A DNA stretch of 8,253 bases from Fibrobacter sp. (lineage in GTDB: Bacteria > Fibrobacterota > Fibrobacteria > Fibrobacterales > Fibrobacteraceae), in assembly GCA_017520105.1 (NCBI GenBank), contig JAFWRL010000141.1:1-8253 (forward strand). The letters run 5' to 3'. The notes under the pieces were generated by a model. It was not told where the DNA came from, searched no databases, and saw nothing but the letters and a program-made list of their open reading frames with translations. A program made the translations under genes and the position numbers. Within the stretch, counting starts at the first letter, position 1. Each line of letters opens with the position of its first letter. Of this stretch, positions 1-5,432 are shown one piece after another.

Positions 1-1
1 A

Positions 2-367
2 GGTTCTGCAGGTGATAACCTGATGATCTTGCTCGAAACTCGTCTTGACGCAGTCGTCTACCGCATGGGTTTTGCCCGTACGATTTTCGCTGCCCGTCAG
101 TACGTTGCACACGGTCACTTCACTGTGAACGGTGTTCGTAGCTTCTCTCCGAGCCGCCTCATCAAGGCTGGCGACGTGGTTGCCGTTCGTGAACAGTCTA
201 AGGAACACGTGCAGATCAAGGAAGCAATCGCTTCTGCAGCTGCCGCTCCGGAATACTTGTCTGTCGATCTCGGCAAGATGCAGGGTACTCTCGTGAAGCT
301 CCCGCTTCGCGACCAGATCCCGGTCAAGCTCGAAGAACAGCTCGTCGTCGAATACTACTCCAGGTAA
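2..367 (+). CDS. rpsD: 30S ribosomal protein S4, C-terminal part (5' end outside window)
   Basis: S4 is a primary 16S rRNA-binding protein of the small ribosomal subunit. The reading frame is open from base 2 and gives about 121 residues, against roughly 200 for a whole S4, so the N-terminal part lies off the window. The visible part begins with GSAGDNLMILLETRLDAVVY, which matches the conserved S4 segment (GE-N-L--LLE-RLD-VVYR-GFA). It runs through the S4 RNA-binding domain (ARQYVAHGHFTVNGVRS ... GDVVAVRE) and ends in the typical VEYYSR tail. The internal ATG at 23 is not the true start, because the conserved sequence continues upstream of it. A strong intrinsic terminator follows 35 bp after the stop, so this is the last gene of its transcript; rpoA does not follow, although it does in many bacteria. 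Identification is near certain. Confidence 0.96.
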   Translation, partial: GSAGDNLMILLETRLDAVVYRMGFARTIFAARQYVAHGHFTVNGVRSFSPSRLIKAGDVVAVREQSKEHVQIKEAIASAAAAPEYLSVDLGKMQGTLVKLPLRDQIPVKLEEQLVVEYYSR

Positions 368-402
368 ATCGACTCGAGTTGCAAAGACTCAAGCTCTTAA
401 AG

Positions 403-434
403 ACGCTCGCAGTAATGCGGGCGTTTTTATTTTA
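403..434 (+). terminator. Intrinsic terminator of rpsD
   Basis: A 9-bp stem (403-411 pairing with 416-424, one G-T type pair) with a GTAA loop is followed by a run of T and a T-rich stretch. It lies 35 bp after the rpsD stop. Its T-tract overlaps the stop codon (427-429) of the small minus-strand gene, so the two convergent genes are packed end to end. Confidence 0.85.
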
Positions 435-618
435 TCACAAAAGCAAGTTTTTCTTCGTAAGACAAGTCATTTATAGACTTGCCTACTTTTTGAGTGTAAG
501 CAACGAGCGCTCGATGATCATACCTACAAGAAGGAGCGTCTTTATAAGGATTTGGAAAACCCAAATATTCGCTTTGAATATCCGCTAAATTCATGGTCTT
601 TTTATCAATTCCACTCAT
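427..618 (-). CDS. Small hypothetical protein, partner of the GNAT-like gene
   Basis: This gene encodes 63 residues starting MSGIDKKTMNLADIQSEY and ending KLAFVIK. The ATG at 618 is chosen because it overlaps the end of the upstream GNAT-like frame by 14 bases, a sign of translational coupling, and has a GGAG-like site about 10 bases upstream. A longer start at 651 would lie inside the upstream gene. The protein has no signal peptide or membrane segment. The central stretch GFPNPYKDAPSCRYDHRALV is followed by a probably helical, charged end (VAYTQKVGKSINDLSYEEKL). I recall similar short proteins beside GNAT-like genes of this type, but no function is established to my knowledge. A partner or antitoxin-like role is inference from the overlap alone. 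The frame itself looks intact. Confidence 0.6.
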   Translation of the reverse strand: MSGIDKKTMNLADIQSEYLGFPNPYKDAPSCRYDHRALVAYTQKVGKSINDLSYEEKLAFVIK

Positions 619-1079
619 AAGTGTAATTCTCCAAAAGCTTTTGGGCAGCACCAGGTTCTATCAAAAAATGATACGGATGAAGAATGCCAACGAAAGAACA
701 TCCGAGAAAATCAATATAGTGATTTAAAAGTTCCTTGTTAAGTGCAAAGCCATACACAAAGCCATCAAAGCCCCATTTAAAAGACATATCCGCAGCGATT
801 GCAAAAAGATGACCACCTACACCACTATATTTTTTCTTTCCAAATAAATATATGTTATTTCTTGGAGCTGTACAAGCCCAATGCAAATACATCAACATTT
901 AAAGGGACTTTAACCCAATCAATCCCCCAACCATTAAACGAATTATAATTCCTAAGTACGGAACGACTTTCTATTTTAAAAACGAAAGTTTCTTCAATTA
1001 ATCCGGTTTCCAAATCTTTGAGGCACGGAACTAATTCATCCAGCCATATATCAACACAGCCATTTAATATATTATTCAT
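605..1079 (-). pseudogene. GNAT-like acetyltransferase gene, apparently broken by deletion and frameshift
   Basis: Two minus-strand frames together look like one protein. The first (1079 to 855, 74 residues from MNNILNGCVDIWLDE) has a clear start with GGAAGG 8 bases upstream. The second (898 to 605) lacks its own good start. It contains YLHWACTAPRNN, then a GNAT acetyl-CoA loop-like motif KKYSGVGGHLFAIAA, and ends LLENYTYEWN. The two overlap in different frames, with a net shift of +1 around 855-898. In intact relatives as I remember them, a stretch of roughly 20-25 residues (a strand and turn of the GNAT fold) lies between the 'VFALGL' and 'YLHWACTAPRNN' positions; here these two are encoded by the same bases in two frames. 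This suggests an internal deletion rather than a single-base slip. The protein would be a cytoplasmic acyl-CoA-dependent acetyltransferase of unknown substrate. Alternatives are two short separate genes or a sequencing error; both explain the motif order less well. Confidence 0.62.
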
Positions 1080-1134
1080 TTTATTTTCCTTCCCCGTCTA
1101 CATGCGAAAAAAAACGGGATTAATCTTTTTTATG

Positions 1135-1170
1135 AATATAGAATCGTAAAATGTCAAATCATGACATTTT
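1135..1170 (-). promoter_or_regulatory. Putative promoter and palindromic operator of the GNAT cassette
   Basis: A perfect 9-bp inverted repeat (AAAATGTCA at 1148-1156 and TGACATTTT at 1162-1170, 5-base spacer) lies just upstream of a minus-strand TATATT (complement of 1135-1140). It covers the place where a -35 box would be, and no good -35 is present. The leader from there to the ATG at 1079 is about 50 bases. The position fits a repressor or activator site; read as RNA it could also form a short hairpin. Confidence 0.4.
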
Positions 1171-1210
1171 TAATTTTATTCGATTTTTTTCATAATTGCA
1201 ACAATTCTTC

Positions 1211-1256
1211 AAGCGAAAGAGCAAAACACTTACATCACTTTTAAATCATTTCGCTT
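1211..1256. repeat. Spaced inverted repeat upstream of the GH8 gene
   Basis: AAGCGAAA at 1211-1218 and its exact complement TTTCGCTT at 1249-1256 are separated by 30 AT-rich bases. They lie 44-89 bases before the GH8 start. This could be a pair of half-sites for a regulator or could be chance in an AT-rich spacer. Confidence 0.25.
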
Positions 1257-1278
1257 ACAAAACAAGACCGCGAGCCAA

Positions 1279-1285
1279 TACATTT
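1279..1285 (+). promoter_or_regulatory. Possible -10 element of the GH8 gene
   Basis: TACATTT, followed by CTATTTT, lies 14 bases before the ATG at 1300 and would give a very short leader. The same TACATTTC string precedes the FISUMP gene at 3870. There is no clear -35 box and no Shine-Dalgarno sequence. Confidence 0.3.
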
Positions 1286-1299
1286 CTATTTTAGTTGCC

Positions 1300-2418
1300 A
1301 TGAGAAACATTTTTGAAGAAATTGGTAAGACTCCCGCCGAAATCGAGGCTAAACTGAACAAGGCTTTCGCCCAGCTCTTTGCGGGCGACCGCGAAAACGA
1401 ACGCATCTGCTTTGACAAAGGCAACGACATGGCGTACATCGTGGATATCGGCCACAACGACATCCGCTCCGAAGGCATGAGCTACGGCATGACAGTTGCA
1501 GCCCTCCTCGGCAAGCAGGACCTTTTCGACAAACTCTGGAAGTTTTCCAAGACGCACATGAAAAATAAAGAAGGCGACTTGGCGGGCTATTACGCCTGGC
1601 AGGTTTCGACCGCCGATTTTTCGATGATGGACCCGGGTGCGGCCCCAGATGGCGAAGAATACTTTGCTGCAGCACTTCTTTATGCCGCCAAGAAATTCAA
1701 TTGCGATGATTACAAGCGCGATGCTGTCGAGCTCATCAACGACATGGCGCACAAGCCGCAATCTGGCGATGTCTATACAATGATGGACGCAAACGCCGGA
1801 CTCGTGCGATTCTCGCCCATGAAAGGGAACGACTTTACCGACCCAAGCTACAATACGGTCACATTCTACAGAATGTACGGTGAAGCCAGCGGTGATGGAA
1901 TTTGGAACAAAATAGCAGACAACAGTGTCGCCTACTTAAAAAAAGCATGCCACCCAATCACGGGGCTTGCTGCCGACTACAGCGAATTCGACGGGACGCC
2001 CAAGAAAACGCCGTGGCACCCGGAAAGCGATTGTTTCTGCGGTGACGCTTGGCGCGTCGTGTGGAACATCGGGCTTGATGCTGCCACATTGCAAGACAAA
2101 GGCGAACGCGCCGATGTGAGCGAATGGGAAGTTTCTGCAGTCCGTAAGATTCTCGGCTACCTCCACAGTCGTCGCCCGTACCTCGCCGACATGCGTGTTG
2201 ACGGGAGCGCGTTCCCACGCGAAGCAAGACTTGCCACGGGCGGCCTCATTGCCATGAACGCAGCCGCAACGATTGCGCTCCCCGCTGGCGATCCGCTTAT
2301 AAAACCATTCGCAGAAGACTTGTGGAACATGGAAGTCCCGACAGGAACTTGGCGCTATTACGACGGATTACTTTATATGCTCGGGCTCCTCGCCTGCTCC
2401 GGGAAATTTGACGTGTAA
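1300..2418 (+). CDS. Glycoside hydrolase family 8, Rex-like xylo-oligosaccharide hydrolase
   Basis: This 372-residue protein resembles reducing-end xylose-releasing exo-oligoxylanase (Rex, GH8) over its whole length; Rex from Bacillus halodurans has about 388 residues. Family enzymes hydrolyse beta-1,4-xylo-oligosaccharides with inversion. Visible motifs are RSEGMSYGM with the likely general acid Glu58, APDGEEYF with Asp117, and SDCFCGDAWRVVWNIGLDA with Asp249 at the place of the Rex catalytic base. FTDPSY and GTWRYYDGLLYMLGLL are also family-like. There is no signal peptide, so it should act in the cytoplasm on imported oligomers. The loop before GLIAMN reads LAT (311-313), where I recall LHP in Rex; see findings. 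The ATG at 1300 is the first start in a frame that stays open back to 1174 without another standard start, and it has no Shine-Dalgarno site. The gene is convergent with the regulator at 2489. Family assignment is firm; the exact substrate and exo-mode are inferred. Confidence 0.88.
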   Translation: MRNIFEEIGKTPAEIEAKLNKAFAQLFAGDRENERICFDKGNDMAYIVDIGHNDIRSEGMSYGMTVAALLGKQDLFDKLWKFSKTHMKNKEGDLAGYYAWQVSTADFSMMDPGAAPDGEEYFAAALLYAAKKFNCDDYKRDAVELINDMAHKPQSGDVYTMMDANAGLVRFSPMKGNDFTDPSYNTVTFYRMYGEASGDGIWNKIADNSVAYLKKACHPITGLAADYSEFDGTPKKTPWHPESDCFCGDAWRVVWNIGLDAATLQDKGERADVSEWEVSAVRKILGYLHSRRPYLADMRVDGSAFPREARLATGGLIAMNAAATIALPAGDPLIKPFAEDLWNMEVPTGTWRYYDGLLYMLGLLACSGKFDV

Positions 2419-2425
2419 GAAATTA

Positions 2426-2460
2426 CTGGACCCTTCGGGCTATTAGCCCTCAGGGTGACG
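2426..2460. repeat. Palindromic dispersed-repeat-like hairpin between convergent genes
   Basis: Arms ACCCT (2430-2434) with AGGGT (2452-2456) and GGGCT (2437-2441) with AGCCC (2445-2449) form a two-part stem with a 2x2 internal loop and an ATT apex. On the minus strand it reads GTCACCCTGAGG then GCCCGAAGGGTCCAG, close to the GTCA-CCTGAGC...GAAGG-TC palindromes found scattered in many bacterial genomes. With no T-run it is not a classical terminator, but it could stop or stabilise both convergent transcripts. Confidence 0.55.
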
Positions 2461-2488
2461 GTAACATGAAACTTCTGACAAAGTTCAT

Positions 2489-3814
2489 TTAGTGTTTCTC
2501 GACGACGCGGCCTAGCGGGGTCTGCATCTGGCGGCGCTGTTCGGCATAGATGGTCGGTGCAACGATGTGATAAATAGCCTCTTTCACCATCGTCCCGACG
2601 TTGAACGCGAAAGAATCGAACACGTAGCGATAGCTTTCAATCGTATCGTCAAAGCCAATGACATACGGCGGAGGCAACTTTTTCGCCTTGAAAAAATCTA
2701 TCAGCGATGCCGCCACCCAATCATTCGAACAGACAAACTTATCGAGAGTCGCATTTTGCAACAAGGACTCAAGAATGTTGTTCAAAAAATCCTGACGTTC
2801 AACGCCATCACGTTCCGCGGCATCAGCCAAATCAAACGGTGAAGCAAACCGGTCATCGACAAGCGGAATCACGTTGGCACCGGCTTCCAGCAAGCCCTGC
2901 AATCTGGCTTTAGACCAGAAGCTCGCATGATAAGGCGAAAGGTAATGCACCTGCCCCACATTTTTATTCTTGAGGTAACGCCCGACAATCACGCCAGCTT
3001 CCTTGCCAAAGGCCACATTATAAAAAGCCCATTTCTTTTTATTGCGTGCAATTACAGGAATAACGTCGGGTGCGTATTCCCACCAAACTGAAATCGGATT
3101 TTTAAACGAAGCGAAATGAGCAAACAACTTCGAGGCGTCATCGACAAGCCACGTCGAAAGGAATACCCCTAAACAATGCGAATCGTTTTTTACAACAAAC
3201 TTCTCACCCGTCGATAAAAAAAACTGGTTCGACGATTCGTGATAACCAATAAATTTCACTGCTATTTTCTGTTCCGCAGCAATCTGCGCAAAGGTGCGGA
3301 AAACATCAGACTCGCGTTCCGACTCAATTTTCAATCGCCCGAATTCATCAGAGCGATGAACAAACAGAACATAATTCAGTTTTTCAATACGGCGTTCCTC
3401 GCTAAAGAAGAATCGGTGCCCCACATGCCGCAAAATGCCCTGGGAACATTTCAGCATCAGGAATTTCTTGATAATGTACGGAGAGACGTTATAACGGTTC
3501 GACAATTCCTTGCACGAAGGCAGTTCATCAAACGCATTCAAGAAGCCACTGTCCAAATCGTTCTGGAACAACCGTTCCACAACAGAATAGACACTTTCTT
3601 CAGGCTTCACTTCAATCGCGGGCGCTTCGCCCCAAAAACAACCTTTACCATGAACAAGTTGAATACGGCCTTCTTGCGCCAGAAGCCGATACACTTTATG
3701 AATCGTATTGACCGAAAGATTCAGCCGTTCCGCCATTTTCCGCACGGATGGCATTTTTTCGCCATCACGGAACCCTGCATCTATAACAGATTTTTTTACA
3801 TCTTCGATTAACAA
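2489..3814 (-). CDS. GntR-family regulator with tandem winged helices and a LacI-like ligand domain
   Basis: This is a 441-residue DNA-binding transcription factor. Residues 1-60 form a GntR-type winged helix (MPSVRKMAERLNLSVNTIHK, then the wing GRIQLVHGKGCF). Residues about 76-137 look like a second one (ELPSCKELSNRYNVSPYIIK, then GILRHVGHRFFF). From about 145 to the end the pattern is that of a periplasmic-binding-protein/LacI sugar sensor, with FVCSNDWVAASLIDFF and VIGFDDTIESYRYV as its typical late strands. No membrane segment is seen. The start is a TTG at 3814: a stop lies two codons upstream, AGAGG sits 9 bases before it, and the next ATG (residue 21) would remove the first helices. 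It is convergent with the GH8 gene and divergent from the FISUMP gene with only 68 bases between them, so it may control either neighbour, itself, or distant sugar genes. The effector is unknown. Confidence 0.85.
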   Translation of the reverse strand: MLIEDVKKSVIDAGFRDGEKMPSVRKMAERLNLSVNTIHKVYRLLAQEGRIQLVHGKGCFWGEAPAIEVKPEESVYSVVERLFQNDLDSGFLNAFDELPSCKELSNRYNVSPYIIKKFLMLKCSQGILRHVGHRFFFSEERRIEKLNYVLFVHRSDEFGRLKIESERESDVFRTFAQIAAEQKIAVKFIGYHESSNQFFLSTGEKFVVKNDSHCLGVFLSTWLVDDASKLFAHFASFKNPISVWWEYAPDVIPVIARNKKKWAFYNVAFGKEAGVIVGRYLKNKNVGQVHYLSPYHASFWSKARLQGLLEAGANVIPLVDDRFASPFDLADAAERDGVERQDFLNNILESLLQNATLDKFVCSNDWVAASLIDFFKAKKLPPPYVIGFDDTIESYRYVFDSFAFNVGTMVKEAIYHIVAPTIYAEQRRQMQTPLGRVVEKH

Positions 3815-3869
3815 CTTTTAAAACCTCTACAATTCATAAAATAAAAAAAATTTTCTCATCGAAATTTTG

Positions 3870-3876
3870 TACATTT
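3870..3876 (+). promoter_or_regulatory. Possible -10 element of the FISUMP gene, near-leaderless
   Basis: TACATTT, followed by CCTTTT, lies 6 bases before the ATG at 3883. If it is the -10 box, the transcript would begin at or next to the start codon. There is no Shine-Dalgarno site, which agrees with this. The 68-bp spacer is shared with the divergent regulator gene and contains only A/T tracts and weak symmetry. Confidence 0.28.
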
Positions 3877-3882
3877 CCTTTT

Positions 3883-4494
3883 ATGAGAATCGGATTAATA
3901 TTTATACTTTTATCAGTTTGTATTGCCGCTGCAGCCCCAGCCAAAAAGAGTCCTTCAAAGAACAAGTTCAAAGACCCGCGTGACGGGCACACATACAGGA
4001 TTGTCAAAATAGGAAACCACAACTGGCTTGCCGAGAACCTTACATACAAGACTCGCGGTAGCTACTGCTACAACGATGACAACGAAAACTGTCACAAGTA
4101 CGGTCGTCTTTACACATGGAAAGCGGCCATGAACGCCTGCCCCACGGGATGGCGACTTCCCGACCGCAAAGACTGGAATTTTTTGAGCAAGTACCTTGGT
4201 GCAAGCAAGAAAAATGGTTTCAGGGTCAAGCAAGCAGGCCAGAGAATCTGCTTTGGCAACAACGAAATGTGGAGTCCATACTGCGAAGCAACCAAATCGT
4301 CATTCAACGTTCCTGGCCAAAACGACGCCCATTTTGCATACGAAGACATGGACAAGTCCGCGTTCTTCTGGACAGCGACCGAAGAGACGACTTACATTGC
4401 AAACTTCGTGACCATCGGTGGTTACAACGAACGTTATGCGGAACGCGCCATCGAAGAGAACAACGCGTTTTCCGTCCGCTGCATCCAGAAATAG
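3883..4494 (+). CDS. Secreted protein with Fibrobacter succinogenes major paralogous (FISUMP) domain
   Basis: This gene encodes 203 residues. A signal peptide is plain at residues 1 to about 18 (MRIGLIFILLSVCIAAAA); the cysteine at 13 is preceded by Val, so a lipobox is unlikely. A short lysine-rich linker follows. Residues about 29-203 are a single FISUMP domain: DPRDGHTYRIVKIGNHNWLA, ENLTY, CYNDD--NCHKYGRLYTW, ACPTGWRLP, a middle GFRVKQAG, FFWTATEE, and the ending FSVRCIQK. The domain is named for its many copies in Fibrobacter and is thought to be extracellular or surface-exposed; its molecular function is not established. Conserved cysteines (62, 70, 86 and near the end) suggest disulfides. 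It stands alone in its transcript, divergent from the GntR-type regulator, and ends at the terminator at 4537. It is the best taxonomic marker in the window. Confidence 0.9.
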   Translation: MRIGLIFILLSVCIAAAAPAKKSPSKNKFKDPRDGHTYRIVKIGNHNWLAENLTYKTRGSYCYNDDNENCHKYGRLYTWKAAMNACPTGWRLPDRKDWNFLSKYLGASKKNGFRVKQAGQRICFGNNEMWSPYCEATKSSFNVPGQNDAHFAYEDMDKSAFFWTATEETTYIANFVTIGGYNERYAERAIEENNAFSVRCIQK

Positions 4495-4536
4495 CGAATA
4501 TCGATAACCTAAAAAAAATTAAAGTTTATACAAAAC

Positions 4537-4566
4537 GCCCCAGAAGCAGAATCTTCCGGGGCTTTA
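4537..4566. terminator. Bidirectional terminator between FISUMP and polyproline genes
   Basis: A stem GCCCC-A-GAAG (4537-4546) pairs with CTTC-C-GGGGC (4553-4562), with one A-C mismatch and a 6-base loop. On the plus strand TTT follows; on the minus strand GTTTTG follows. It lies between two convergent stops (4494 and 4596) and can serve both genes. Confidence 0.75.
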
Positions 4567-4595
4567 AATGTAATTACAACAAGTTAACGATTATC

Positions 4596-5144
4596 CTAGT
4601 TTTTGAGCAATCCTTGTTGTTTGTGGCGTGGCGGAGGAACGTCTGTCCTCACATCATTCCTGCCATTTAGATTGCGGTTTATCTTTTCGCATTCGCTTAT
4701 GGAACGAGCCACAAAGAACCTGTCCTGTCGCGGGTCATAGCACTCAATACGATCAGCCCTGTTGCGACGGAAATCAATTTTCATCCAGATATCGCCATTG
4801 GTGCAGTAGAAATTATAGTAGCGTTCCTTTTCGCCACGGATGCACTGACCAAAGCTATACATCTGTTGTTCGTTTTGATAACGTTCCATAAGGATTCTAT
4901 CGTAACGGTCGCACTTCGGTTCCGCATAAGTGCAACGGATCTGCGGAGGAGGAGGTGGTGGCGGTGGAGGTGGAGGAGGTGGTGGTAGTGGAGACGACGG
5001 TGATGGCGGAGGAGGTGGCTGAGGAGCCGGAGGAGTTACGCGTTCGCTTTCACTCTTCTTTTTGTTGATGTTAATCGTCAACGCCATTGCGGAGGTGCTT
5101 AGAAGCAAAAGCGACATGGCTGCCGATATAATTACCTTATTCAT
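4596..5144 (-). CDS. Secreted polyproline protein of unknown function
   Basis: This gene encodes 182 residues. A signal peptide covers residues 1 to about 21 (MNKVIISAAMSLLLLSTSAMA). After a short basic stretch comes a proline-rich region at 37-67 ending in 14 consecutive prolines (54-67), encoded by mixed CCA/CCT/CCG/CCC codons. The C-terminal part, about 68-182, has six cysteines (first at 71 and 78), enough for three disulfides, plus many Arg, Tyr and Asp residues; I do not recognise its fold. A polyproline II rod could act as a spacer through the periplasm or cell wall, holding the Cys-rich domain away from the membrane. Translation of 14 prolines should depend strongly on elongation factor P. 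The ATG at 5144 has GAGGA just upstream (5148-5152). The gene is monocistronic, convergent with the FISUMP gene, and has palindromes before its start. The protein is probably secreted; its role is unknown. Confidence 0.75.
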   Translation of the reverse strand: MNKVIISAAMSLLLLSTSAMALTININKKKSESERVTPPAPQPPPPPSPSSPLPPPPPPPPPPPPPPQIRCTYAEPKCDRYDRILMERYQNEQQMYSFGQCIRGEKERYYNFYCTNGDIWMKIDFRRNRADRIECYDPRQDRFFVARSISECEKINRNLNGRNDVRTDVPPPRHKQQGLLKN

Positions 5145-5164
5145 AAGTCCTCATCTTATCTAAA

Positions 5165-5228
5165 TTGTTATAACAAAAACAATATATAAAAGAGCTCTTT
5201 CAAAAACAACAAATAATTGTTGCAACAA
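5165..5228 (-). promoter_or_regulatory. Promoter region of the polyproline gene with three 12-bp palindromes
   Basis: Three perfect 12-bp palindromes lie here: TTGTTATAACAA (5165-5176), AAAGAGCTCTTT (5189-5200) and TTGTTGCAACAA (5217-5228). The outer two share the TTGTT--AACAA form with centres 52 bp apart, close to five helical turns. On the minus strand a TATATT-like -10 lies between the first two, and TTGTTG about 17-19 bases upstream could be the -35. The arrangement suggests paired operator sites. Confidence 0.4.
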
Positions 5229-5263
5229 CAACTTTATCATAATTTGAGAGAATTATTCTGCGC

Positions 5264-5297
5264 AAAAAAAATGAATGCAACCTTACGATGCATTCAT
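5264..5297 (-). terminator. Intrinsic terminator, minus strand (probably ppa)
   Basis: ATGAATGCA (5271-5279) and TGCATTCAT (5289-5297) form a perfect 9-bp stem with a 9-base loop. Read on the minus strand it is followed at once by eight T (complement of 5264-5271). This is a classical terminator for transcripts arriving from ppa, 128 bp past its stop codon. Confidence 0.75.
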
Positions 5298-5315
5298 TCA
5301 TCTAAATAAATTTGT

Positions 5316-5432
5316 AAGCGGTCGCCGCGCTCGGCTTTAGATTAATGAAAAACAACTTCGTTGTTTTTTTAGATATTGCGCCTCGGTCATGTGAGTCCGC
5401 AAGCGGCCTCCCGCGACTCTCGGCTTATATTA
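5316..5432. repeat. Imperfect direct repeat pair flanking a perfect hairpin
   Basis: AAGCGGTCGCCGCG...CTCGGCTTTAGATTA (5316-5344) recurs as AAGCGGCCTCCCGCG...CTCGGCTTATATTA (5401-5432), whose right end includes the ppa stop codon. Between them is a 9-bp hairpin, AAAAACAAC/GTTGTTTTT with loop TTC (5348-5368), T-rich on both strands and so terminator-like in either direction. The second copy also has GAGTC/GACTC arms (5394-5420). This looks like a small repeat cassette rather than coding DNA. Confidence 0.45.

Noticed and set aside
1174..1299. N-terminal extension of the GH8 enzyme (signal-like IFFIIATIL)
   Set aside because: The frame is open back to 1174 but contains no ATG, GTG or TTG start, and the GH8 alignment begins at the ATG at 1300.
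1291..1761. 156-codon minus-strand open frame
   Set aside because: It is the complement of the GH8 catalytic region and has no independent support.
2466..2490. TGAA-CTT/AAG-TTCA hairpin as terminator of the regulator gene
   Set aside because: The stem is only 7 bp with a bulge and no T-run follows on either strand; the palindrome at 2430-2456 is the more likely end signal.
3239..3811. 190-codon plus-strand open frame
   Set aside because: It lies entirely antisense to the GntR-type regulator, whose protein shows clear domains; the plus-strand product has no recognisable motif and no good ribosome site.
4116..4670. 184-codon plus-strand open frame over the FISUMP gene
   Set aside because: It is out of frame with the well-recognised FISUMP protein, runs through the terminator at 4537, and its product is Arg- and Gln-rich shadow sequence.
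4938..5035. GGT/GGA-rich tract as a minisatellite or CRISPR-like repeat
   Set aside because: It is the complement of mixed proline codons in an intact frame, with no regular unit or spacers.
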